Positions 10,701 to 22,700 of a DNA stretch of 64,000 bases are shown piece after piece. The stretch's first letter is position 1. The number at the start of each line of letters is the position of its first letter. Location of the stretch: positions 620,001-684,000 of the forward strand of contig BDSL01000028.1 in NCBI GenBank assembly GCA_003116995.1, read 5' to 3'. The position numbers and the translations under genes were made by a program. This DNA comes from Yamagishiella unicocca (taxonomy: Eukaryota > Chlorophyta > Chlorophyceae > Chlamydomonadales > Volvocaceae). The notes under the pieces were generated by a model. It was not told the origin of the DNA and searched no databases. It was given only the letters and a program-made list of their open reading frames with translations.

Positions 10701-13700
10701 CAACCGTCAGCTACGCGGGCGTGCCCCTGGTGGGTTTGTATATCACCTTCGGCACGCCGCTGCCCGCCAGCCTGCTCAACGCGCTCATTTCCAAGGTGGG
10801 GCCCCGCGCCGGTTCGTCTTGATTCCGTTGGCATGATTTTGACTGATGGGCCGGGCCGGTCAAGGTGTCGGGTGGGGGTCGAGGACGGGGTCGATGGCCC
10901 GTGCCTGACCAGCCTAACCCCACCTCACCTCACCGCGTCTCGTCGCTCTCCCAGGTTCACCTGTTCGGCGACATGCTGGGCCCGTTGCTTCACGACCGAC
11001 TCACATCGGGCGACAGCAACCTGGCTGACGAGTGGCGCTACCTGCTGGGGGAGGTGCTGGACCCGCAGGTGCGTCCGGGGGGGGCTACTGCCGGCCTGGG
11101 GCTGCAGCCAGGCTAGCGCTACTGCCAGGCTGGGGCTACAGCCAGGCTAGCGCTACTGCCAGGCTGGGGCTGCAGCCAGGCTAGCGCTACTGCCAGGCTG
11201 GGGCTGCAGCCAGGCTAGCGCTACTGCCAGGCTGGAGCTGCAGCCAGGCTAGCGCTACTGCCAGGCTGGGGCTACTGCATACTCGCTGCGCGGATGCGGC
11301 TGGACCGGGGCCTGTTTAGGCTTTGGATGGGAGCGAGTTTTCTCGGACAGCAAGGATGGCAGCGCCGTGCTGTTGCCCTACACCCGCCCTCCCTGCGCAC
11401 TTGCATGCTGCCCGCTAATCCCCCTCGCAGGCCATCCAGTCCGCAGCCGACGATCAGCGCAGCCGCCGCTCCTCAGCCTCCCTCTACAACCAGCAGCAGC
11501 AGAAAGAGCACCAACAGCAGCAGCAACTACTGCTGCAACAGCAGCACCAACAGCAGCACCAGCCCCACCAAGCGGCACAGGTGCCGCCGCCCCTCACCGG
11601 CCCCCCGAGCCCCCTCCAGATCCTCACCGGCGTGGTCACCACACCCGTGTCCAGGAACGTGTCTCCGGGTGGGGGCTCCTCCAGCAGCCCCAACACCCTG
11701 GTTGCGTCGGCTGCCGCTGCGGCGTCGGCGGCGACCCGTAACAACCGGTATGACAGCCGGTACGACAGCCGGGGCAGCGCCGGGCGCAGCGGGGCTCTGC
11801 TGCCGCGCCGCCGCCAGGGGTACGACGGCGCGGTAAACTATGGGACCAGCTCCCTCGCTGAGGCTGTGCCGGCGCTGAGACGGTCTCAGACCGCCGACGG
11901 ACCCGGCCTGGGCTTTGGGTCAGTTGCCGGCCGTGCCTCGCCCGGCGCCTACTGTAATGGCGACGGGATCATCGCGCTGGCAGCCGGGCTAGACAGCAAC
12001 GACAGCGGGTTTTTTGGGAGCTCCGTCTCCGCCACCGCCACCGTCGCAGCTACAGCGGCAGCGGCCGGTGCAGGGCTGCCGCACCACAGCACAGGACCCC
12101 TGAAGCACCATCCGGCGGCGCCTGCGGTTCCCGCTTTGCCCTTTGCCCCTGCGCGCAACAGCCTGGTGTCGCCGCCGCCGGCGTCGCCGCAGTCGCCGCA
12201 ACGACCTTGCCCCGTGGGTCTGGAACCGCACGGGCAGCCGCGGTGGCAGGCTTCGGAGCTGGCGGCGGCGGCGGGCTTCTTGTCGAGTAGACCCCACCAA
12301 GCAGGCGGACGCCCCCCAATGTGGCCGTACCAGACAGGGCACCAGCAGCACCAGCAGGTTCCCTGGCCCACGTCACTGGGTAGTCCGCCGCGGCAGCGGC
12401 AGCCGGCCGGCCAGGGACAGGTCTCACCTCCGTCGATATCGCGGCTGGAGAAGTCCGTGTCGGCGGGGGTGGCGTCGGGCACGCACAGGCGCGCGCCGGT
12501 GCTGGGCGTGGGAAGTGACGGCGCAGGTACGACAGCCACATGCGTGTGGTTCCGGAGCATCGCGGTTACCCCTCAACCGCGGACGTGGCGCGATGCGCGG
12601 GGGCAGGCTTGAGGTCGTGAGGGGGAAGCAGACAAACTGGGAGTAGTGAGGGAGGAAGAACAAACAAACGGGGAGTAGTGAGGGAGGAGCAAAAGTGAAG
12701 TAGTGAGGAAGAACAAACAAACGGGGAGTAGTGAGGGAGGAGCAATCAAACTTGAAGCCGTGAGAGAGGAACAAACAGAAGCGAAGTAGTGAGGAAGAAC
12801 AAAGAAACTGGGAGCAGTGAGGGAGGAACAAACAGACTTGGAAGTAGTGTGGGGGGAACAAACATAAGTGAAGCAGTGAGGAAGAACAAACAAACTGGGA
12901 GTAGTGAGGGAGGAACAAACATAAGTGAAGTAGTGAGGAAGAACAAACAAACTGGGAGCAGTGAGGGAGGAACAAACAGAAGTGAAGTAGTGGGGGAACA
13001 AACGCACCGCTGTGTTCCTCCAGAGCGCGTCGTCGGCTCGACTTCGCGCCAGGTCGCACCCTGCTGGGCGCCTGAGTACCCGCTCGCCACCCGGCCCTCC
13101 GCAGTTACCTGTCGCCACTGGCCCTCTGTCGATGTACCGATTTTACGTACTCCCCCACCTGGCCCTCCCGCGGTTCGGCCAGTTCCCACCAAGTTTTCCA
13201 GCATGCATCTCCAAACGCCTGTCCTAAACGGTTTTCCCTTTCGTACACGGGTTTTGCTTGCAACCCCACGCGGGTCCGCCGGCATGTTCACTTTAAACCA
13301 CGGAGCCGCGAAACGGAAAAATAACCCACCGCCCACTGTGGTCTGGTATGTGTGTGCGTGTGTGCGTGTGTGTGCGTGCGTGCGTGCGTGTGTGTGTGTT
13401 TTACAACATCATCTGACCGAGCCTGACGTTGGCCAAGGGCAGCTACCCTGCCCTAACGGAAAGACCGCCGAAGCACTCTCCTATAAGGAGAGGGGCGTGA
13501 GGGGCCGCAGTCCCCTCCTGCTCTTCCTGAGAGCCTGCTCCGTCGCATCCCTTTGTAGTAAAGGGTTGACGACGGCAGTTTCTCACCAAAAAAGACCTCC
13601 GAAGCACTCTCCTATAAGTGTGTGTGTGTGCGCGTGTGTGTGTGTGCGGCGCTACCCAGGCTGCAAGCCCAGCAACCAGCCGGCGACCGACCAGGAGCAG

Positions 13701-16700
13701 CGCGCCATTCAGATCGGCTGCACCACGCTCAGCTCCGAAACCGGCATCGCGTCATGCAGCACCAGCGGCGCGCTGGGGCCGGCCATAGCGGCAACATTGG
13801 CGCTGACGCGGACCGGCAGCGGCACCTCGGGCGCGCTCCCGCTGCTGACGCGGACGCACTGGGAGGCTGCCGTTGTGGGGGACTTGTCAGCGGAAGGGGA
13901 ACCTCTGGCGGAGGTGGCTACTGGCAGTGGCAGCAGCGGCCTGGGGCAGGGCCTCGGGTTGTCATCCTCACCACTGCCGCCGAATCCGACGCTGGTGTTG
14001 GGGCTCAGCAGCGCCGACGCCGGCGGCGGCGGCGCCGCCGCCGACGGCGAGCTCCTGATGCTGCGCGCCGGCTGCGACGGCGAGCTTCTGGTGCTGCGTG
14101 GCGGCAGCAGCGGCGGCTGCAAGGAGTTGACGCTCAGTGCCGACGCGCCGTCTTCGGACGTCAACCTGAAGATCGTGCGGTGCGCTTTGCCGGTTTCGGA
14201 GCGGCATGTACGGCTACAGGACGAGCAGAAGGAGCGGCAGCACCCGTGGTCGGCGCCTCGGCCGCTACTGCCCGGCGCCGCCTGCGCGGGCGCCACCGCA
14301 AGTGGTTCCGGAGCACTCTTGCTCCCGCAGCAGCAGCAGCAGCAGCAGCCGCGGGCGGCTGCGCCGCCGGCGCCGTCCGGCGCAATCGTCTCAAGCAGCG
14401 CAGGTACGGAAGCCCTGGTACTTAGCGGCGCGGGCTTCTATCCCGACGCCGCGGCGGTGGCCAGCCGCTGGCTGCACCGGAGCCCCTCCCTGGCGTCCAA
14501 CTCCTCCGCAACGCCACTGGGGGCACCGGGGACCTCGCCGCCGGAGCTGCTGCCGCACATGCGCATGCTGCCGTCCTTCGGCATGGCGCTGGGGAGCGTG
14601 GGCGGAAGTGGTTTCGGAGGCGGCAGCAGGGCGGGCCAGGTCGGCAACAGCAGCAGCAGCCACAATATGGATGTGGAGCTGTCGATGCAGGTGGGGAAGG
14701 GTCGCTCCAGGGAAGGGGCCGGGGCGGGGGGGCGGAGGGCTCGTGATGGAGGGGGGTCATCCGGCGAGGCATGGACGGTGGTGAAGGGCCGTGTGGTGCG
14801 CGGAACGGTGGTAGCTTCTGACGCGCAATATGCGTGTTGTGTAAAATTGTGTAAAATTGTGTAAAATTGTGTAATTTTTTTTTAAATTGTGTAAAATTGT
14901 GTAAAATTGTGTAAAATAGGAATCAAATGGAAAGAAAGCCATCGCGTCCGCGTGTGGTGTGTGCTGTGTGCGTCCTCAGTCGGCTGGTCGTTGCGCCCAG
15001 CTCCCGGTTGGCTGGTAGTTGGCTGTTCGTTGCCCCCAGCTCCCGGTTGGCTAGTAGTTGGCTGGTCGTTGACCCAGCTCCCGGTTGGCTGGTAGTTGGC
15101 TGGTCGTTGCCCCCAGCTCCCGGTTGGCTGGTAGTTGGCTGGTCGTTGCGCCCAGCTCCCGGTTGGCTAGTAGTTGGCTGGTCGTTGACCCAGCTCCCGG
15201 TTGGCTGGTAGTTGGCTGGTCGTTGACCCAGCTCCCGGTTGGCTGGTAGTTGGCTGGTCGTTGCCCCCAGCTCCCGGTTGGCTAGTAGTTGGCTGGTCGT
15301 TGACCCAGCTCCCGGTTGGCTGGTAGTTGGCTGGTCGTTGCGCCCAGCTCCCGGTTGGCTAGTAGTTGGCTGGTCGTTGACCCAGCTCCCGGTTGGCTGG
15401 TAGTTGGCTGGTCGTTGCCCCCAGCTCCCGGTTGGCTAGTAGTTGGCTGGTCGTTGACCCAGCTCCCGGTTGGCTGGTAGTGGGCTGGTCGTTGCCCCCA
15501 GCTCCCGGTTGGCTGGTAGTTGGCTGGTCGTTGACCCAGCTCCCGGTTGGCTGGTAGTTGGCTGGTCGTTGCCCCCAGCTCCCGGTTGGCTGGTAGTTGG
15601 CTGGTCGTTGCCCCCAGCTCCCGGTTGGCGTCGTCACACGCCCGCTGCCGCCACCCTCACAGGCGTGGCACCTCCCCACGGACCCCTTCCGGGTGTCGTC
15701 CTCGCGCGGTGCGTCGAACGAGCTGGGGGGTGCGGGATGCGGGAGCGGGCAGGGAGTGGTGCGGGAGCGGGCAGGGAATGGTGAGGGAGCGGGCTGGGAA
15801 TGGTGCGGAAGCGGGCAGGGAATGGTGCGGGAGCGGGCAGGGAATGGTGCGGGAGCGGGCTGGGAATGGTGAGGGAGCGGGCAGGGAATGGTGCGGGAGC
15901 GGGCAGGGAATGGTGAGGGAGCGGGCAGGGAATGGTGCGGAAGCGGGCTGGGAATGGTGAGGGAGCGGGCAGGGAATGGTGCGGAAGCGGGCTGGGAATG
16001 GTGAGGGAGCGGGCAGGGAAGTTTCTATCAGAAGCGGTGCCGCCCAGCCCTGCCCTGCCCACCCGATCCCTTAAATCCTCCCCCCCCCAGCAACGCCGGT
16101 AACCGGCTCTTTTTGTAACCCCCCAGCAACGCCCGACTACCCGTTCCCCCTCCCCCCAACACCTCAGGATCCCGTCACGCCCCCGGCGGCAGCTGCGGCG
16201 TGAACACCCTGGTTTCGGGGCTGGCTGCCGTGGACGCGCCCTGTGCCGGTCGGCCGGCGCATACACGCCAGCACCCCCCCAGCCCCTCGCCGCTGTCATC
16301 AGCCCGCAGTGGCGGCGCTCCCAGTGTACGGCGCCGCAGCGCCGGCGGCACCGCGCCCGTGTCGCCGCCGCCGCCGCCGCCGCCGCAGCCGCCGCAGCAG
16401 CAGCCGCAGCCGCAGCCGCAGCAGCAGCAGCAGCGGGGGACCGCCGGGCTATCCCGTCTGACGACTGTCGGCACGGCGGGAGTGGCACCCATGGTCGGGG
16501 GCTCATCCGCTGCCGGCGCCGGCGCCGGCTACATTCCTAGCCCCGGCAACGCCCTCATGGGCCGCCCCTCCGACCCGGGACCGCACTTTGTTCGCAGCGC
16601 CAGCACCATGGCCTTCGGCAGCATGCATGGGACGCCGCCGCTGGGTCAGACTGGGGGCCCGGGAGCGGGGCCGCAGCCCAGCTTGCACTCGCCGATCGTG

Positions 16701-19700
16701 CAGCGGCTCCGGAGCTCCGTACGGCGAAACACCTCATTCAACATCACGGCCGACCCCGGCGTGCAGGTGCGGGGGGGGGCTTACAATAAAAGAACCGGTA
16801 ACGCGGGGGGGTTCGAGGGAAACCCGTGGTAACGCGGGGGGGTTCGAGGGAAACCCGTGGTAACGCGGGGGGGTTCGAGGGAAACCCGTGGTAACGCGGG
16901 GGGGGGGGGGCGGGCGGATGCGGGGAGACCCGGGGGTTACGACATGGGCGCAAGTGGGTGGCGGTGGAAAACCCGTGTACGAAGAAACCACCGCTTGGGA
17001 CAGGCGTTTGTTAGATGCATGCTGGAGAACGTGGTTGAGGACAGTAAGAGTCGGAGGTCGTGGTGGTGGGGGTTGGTAGGCCCCGAGCAGCCACGAGGTG
17101 CTGGGCTGGCGTGCTACCCTCTGCCCACGACCACACTGCCCTCGCTAGCTCGCTTAGCTCTCCGCAGTGTAGCGCTCCACAACCTAACGGCTAAGCTGGC
17201 TTCCTCGGACCTGGCGCCCTTGGGGCCTCGCGCCGACGTTCCGGATAACGCCGGCTTGGCTCCACCGCGTCACTTGCCTCCACCGCGTCACTTGGCTCCA
17301 CCGCTTCACTTGGCTCCACCGCTTCACTTGCCTCCACCGCGTCACTTGGCTCCACCGCTTCACTTGCCTCCACCGCTTCACTTGCCTCCACCGCTTCACT
17401 TGCCTCCACCGCTTCACTTGCCTCCACCGCTTCACTTGCCTCCACCGCTTCACTTGCCTCCACCGCGTCACTTGGCTCCACCGCGTCACTTGCCTCCACC
17501 GCTTCACTTGGCTCCACTCCCCTGCCCGCAGGACACGGGCAAGGTGGCACCGGTCATGGCCAACCTGCAGGTGGGGCTTATGCGGACAGGCCGAGTGTTT
17601 AGCTCCTTTGTTGCAACGCGGCGGACCACCGGCGGGCCGGCGGGGTTCCCTTGGGGTCCTGTGCCTCATCATCCGGTGTGCTTCTGTTGTCCAGCTCCTG
17701 GCTGAAGAGTCCCCGACACGCGTGCCGTCCGCTCGAACCCCACCACCCCCACACGGGACTCGCTCCGTCCCCCTCATGCCCGCGGGTTTCCCTCGCAACC
17801 CCTCATGCCTGCTGCCTTCCATTGCCGCGGCTGCACTGCAGGATAAGCTGCGCAGCCTCCAGGCGGAGCAGCTGCTGGCGAGGTTGCACAACAAGGAGTC
17901 CAGTGGGTGGGTATGTGTACGTGTACGGGGAGGGGAGAGGCTTGGCGGGGGATTCGAGGAAGACCCTTGGATGCCCGAAAAAATGTTTAGAACAGACGTT
18001 TTGAGGAAACGGCCGGGGAAGGGTGTGAGGGGAGACCCATAGGTTGGCACGCCCACGTCTGGATGGGGCGAGGCCAGCGGAGAGCGAGGAAATCCGTGCA
18101 CACGGTCTGCATGAGGAAGAGAGAAAATTATCGGCGGAGAAGGGTCGCAGGGCTTGCAAAAAGACCCGGTAGCTCGACGTTTGGGGGGGCATAAAAACCG
18201 TTGACACGACAAGGACAGGATAGATGGCGCATGGTTGACGTTTGGGGGGGGGCAGCGAGGGTACATTAGGGGACCCGTGGGGGAAGGCTAGGGTGGCTGG
18301 CAAGCGAAGCTGACTCGGAGCTGGGCGTTGAGGTCCCTCGCGATTCGGCAGGCCGTGCGGCTGGGGCATGGGGTTGACTGTAGGGGTGAGGAGGTGAGGT
18401 CGTTGCGCCAGCGCGCAGCGGTGTGTCGGCTTGTCCTATGCGCAACCGTCGCAAACCTACAACTGCCAACCGCAGAGCGGACGAGCTGTCCGGCCTGACT
18501 ATCCTGGAGCCGCTGGGATCGGGCGGCTTCGGCACCGTGTTCCGAGGCATTTTCAACGGCATCGAGGCGGCCGTCAAGGTGTGTTGACCGTTGGCGCCGG
18601 TTGACCGTTGCGACGATGAGACCTTTTGGGTCGTTGCGATTGGGTGGCGGCGCACCCCGCAAGCGCGGACTGGTTTGGTGGGCGGCCTTTGGCGAGGACA
18701 GTGGCCAACTGTGGAAATCGAAATCGGGCGTTTCGTGCGACGACAAGTACTAGCGGGCTCTGGTCGGCCTGAGCCGTTTCACCGCCGCCGCCGCAATATG
18801 CATATCTAGGATGACTCCCGAGCCAATAGAGAGGAAATCCGTGAACCACGGGGACTCAGGGAGGGGAAGATTCACGAACCGGGGATAGGGTTCGAACTTG
18901 CGCTTCCGGCGACCAACCGCTTTGTCTCTGGTCAAGGCTGCATGCTGGAGGCCCGGGAGCTGCCGGGTAACCCACCACACCCCGGGTAACCGGGTCTTCT
19001 CTCCCCGCGCACCACCACACCCCACCACACCCTGCCCGCTACCTGTCGACCCATGGGTTTCCTCTCAACCTCCCCGCCAACCTCCCCGCCAACCTCCCCG
19101 CCAACCTCCCCGCCAACCTCCCCGCCAACCTCCCCGCCAACCTCCCCGCCAACCTCCCCGCCAACCTCCCCGCCAACCTCCCCTCCAACCTCCCCTCCAA
19201 CCTCCCCGCCAACCTCCCCGCCAACCTCCCCGCCAACCTCCCCGCCAACCTCCCCGCCAACCTCCCCTCCAACCTCCCCGCCAACCTCCCCGCCAACCTC
19301 CCCGCCAACCTCCCCCCAACCTCCCCGCCAACCTCCCCGCCAACCTCCCCGCCAACCTCCCCGCCAACCTCCCCGCCAACCTCCCCGCCAACCTCCCCGC
19401 CAACCTCCCCGCCAACCTCCCCTTCAGGTTCTGTGCGAGCGGGGTGCGGGCGGCCGCAGCGAGGCCGCCACCATGCGGGAGGCCTTCGAGCTGGCGGTGA
19501 TGACCACCATCAGCCACCCGCACATAGTGCAGGTGCCGCGGGGGGAGCGTGTGCGTGTGTGTGTGTGTGTGTTCACGGTCCCCGCGTCCTCCTTTCTGTG
19601 CGCCCCCTAACCCCCACACACCTGCCTTTCGCCGCTCGTCTGCTTGCAGCCTGCTCGTCCTGGCTTGCAGCCTGCTCGTCCTGGCTCGCAGCATGTGGCG

Positions 19701-22700
19701 CCCGTGATCTGAGCCGTCTTTGCTCGACCCGGTCGAAGCCCTCCCGCCCTGCCGCCCTCCCCAACCAAATAAGCAGCAGCCAACCCGTGTCTTCCCTCCT
19801 CCGCCCTCTCCCCCCCATCTGCAGGTCCTCACCGCATTCACCGACGTGATCCTGTCCACCCAACCCGACCCGGCGGGGGGCCCCCACTGCAACGTGGTGC
19901 TTCCCAGGTCGCCGGCCACGGAGGAACGTGAGCAAGGGGTGGCAGCAGCGGGCTGGGGCGGCAGCAGCGGGACGCGGCTAGGCAGCGGAGCTGGGGAGTT
20001 TGATAAGATAATCCACGAATCCACGGACCTGGGGGGAAACGCACCTTCCTGGCTGCAGGGGGCCTGCCTGGGCAAGCAGCTTACGCACGCTGCCAACTGC
20101 CGGGAGCGGAACGGGCTCCGCCGCTGAACACTTTGATCTCGATGTGTTTTTGTAACTCCTCCTGGAGCTGTTGGAGTCTGCCTCCTGCGCTCCCGCTGGC
20201 GCCGTACCCCTCACCACAGCCTCCGCTTTCTATCTCCCCCTCTGCTCCTCACCCACTCACCCACCCCCCTACTGTGTCCTGCTTAACGAATTCCTTTTCC
20301 CCACCCCTACCCACGTCGTGTTTTGACGCTTTCCTTCTTCCCCCCCGCCCCTCCCTGTCCCCAGTCGGCGAGCCCACGGTGGTGATTGCGATGGAGTACT
20401 GTGACGCCGGCAGCCTGGCAGACGCAGTGACGGCGGGGCGCTTCAGGCAGCGGGTGCCCGGAGGGTACGGCGCCACGCAGCCGTACATGCCGGTGAGGGG
20501 GCTGGCTATATGGGCCCTGCAGGCATCCGTGGCTTGGGCTGCTGGGGGGAGGTCCCAGGGACCGGCGTGTTCCGGACGACCCTGCTGTCCATCAATGCAT
20601 CACCGCCTCTATGCGCGGCAGGGGTACGGCACTGCCTCTATGCGTGGCAGGGGTACGGCACTGTCTCTATGCGTGGCAGGGGTACGGCACTGCCTCTATG
20701 CGTGGCAGGGGTACGGCACGGCCTCTATGCGTGGCAGGGGTACGGCACGGCTCTATGCGTGGCAGGGGTACGGCACTGCCTCTATGCGTGGCAGGGGTAC
20801 GGTACTGAAGGTACCGTGTTTTTTCCCCAACCTTTTCCCTTCCCCACCGCTCTCTCCCTCTCCCACGGCGTTGTCCTAATCAGGCCATCTACGCCACGCT
20901 CCTGGAGATCGCGCTGGCGCTGCGTCACATGCATGCCATGCTGCTGGTGCACTGCGGTGAGCGGCTTTCGGGGTTTCGGGGCGGGTTTGCCGTACATTGA
21001 CGTCGTTCGGGGACCATCATTCGGGGTTCGGAGCCGGGGATAACCGATCGAGGGCTGGGTGGAGCAGGGTGGCGGTGTTTGGTGGTGTGTGTTTTGCAGC
21101 CGTGTATGGTATGCCCCCCTCATTTCCCCCTGTCGGCCCTTCCGCCCCCCCGGTCCCCGCCGCACGCCCCTCAGACCTCAAGCCCGCCAACATCCTGCTC
21201 AAGAGCAACATGCGTGACCCCCGCGGGTTCAGCGCGAAGGTGGGGTACCTAGTGGGGCAAGTGGAGGGAGGGAGGGAGAAAGGAGGGCAAGTTATTCCAG
21301 GGGGGGTTGGTGGAGGGAGGGAGGGAGGGAGGAGGGCAAGTTACTCCAGGGCGGGTTGTGTGGAGGGAGGGAGGGAGGGAGGAGGGCAAGTTACTCCAGG
21401 GGGGGTTGGTGGAGGGAGGGAGGGAGGGAGGAGGGCAAGTTACTCCAGGGGGGGTTGGTGGAGGGAGGGAGGAGGGCAAGCGGGCCGATGATCCTTACTT
21501 GAGTATTGGTTATTGGTTATATTGGTTATTGGTTATATTGGTTATTGGTTATATTGGTTATTGGTTATATTGGTTATTGGTTATATTGGTTATTGGTTAT
21601 ATTGGTTATTGGTTGACCTAGTCGTGTGTGGGCATGGTTGGTAAGCATAGCCTCAGCGACATTATGGCACAGATGCGACCTGCTGTCGGGGGTTCGCTGT
21701 TGCTTCCAAGGACGCCCCTCGCGAGTCACGACCCACATCACGCGCGCCACCCCCACCACAACACCCGAACTGGCCCCACCACCTGCCTGTAGCTGTCCGA
21801 CTTCGGTCTGGTGAAGATGATGGTGGAGGACGGCAGCGGAGGGGCTGGAGGGGTCATCGGAAGAGACGCACGAACCGGGACTGTGACCCATATGGCTCCA
21901 GGTAAGGCACTGGAATGCACATGGCTCCAGGTACAGCACTGGGATACACATGGCTCCAGGGCAGGGGACTGTGACGCACGTGGCTCCAGGTACGGGGGTT
22001 GCGGGCAGGGGGCGGGGTGGGCTAGATGGCTGACTCCTGCCTCTGCCGCTAATTCCGGTTCTGGATCCTCAACCGCCGCCCATACGTGCGCCCCGCTGCC
22101 TCCCTCTCTGGACCTCGTCCACCCCCCGCAGAGCTCATCCGCGCGACCGAGGCCAGCAAGATGGACACGTCCGTGGGTGGGTGGCTGTCGCACCCGCGGA
22201 CGATGTGTACCTGCACCTTCGATTTCTTGCGGCACCAGCGAGTGACGATAACCCAATCCTACAAGTGTTGCAGCATGAGCCCTGCCCGCGCTTTAAAGTG
22301 TAAACCCATGCCATTGGACCTAAACCCAACAAAACCCAACCGGGTTGAACCAAACCAATGAAACCATGATTCCTGGTGTTTCCTGCCGCCCTCAACCGCC
22401 GCCCCCAACTGCCGCCCCCAACTGCCGGCAGACATCTACGCCTTCGGCGTCCTCATGTGGGAGATGCTCTCTACCGCGCCCGTGTACCTGGGAATCCGTA
22501 GCGAGGAGATCCGGAGGGGGGTGGTGGGCGGGGGGCTGCGGCCGGAGTTCCCGCCCTGGTCGGACGAAAAGTACAGGTGGGTGGGCGGATAGGTGGGCGG
22601 GAAGGAGGGAGGGAGGGGACCCAGGGGTTCTGCCGAGGTTTAGATGTGAAGATGCGTGCATGTGCACAGCCTCCAACCGTCACGCGCTCACCCACCCCTG

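Noticed and set aside
17165..17260. Segment VALHNLTAKLASSDLAPLGP as an additional kinase-1 exon
   Set aside because: In the only phase compatible with the preceding exon it hits a TAA stop after eight codons.
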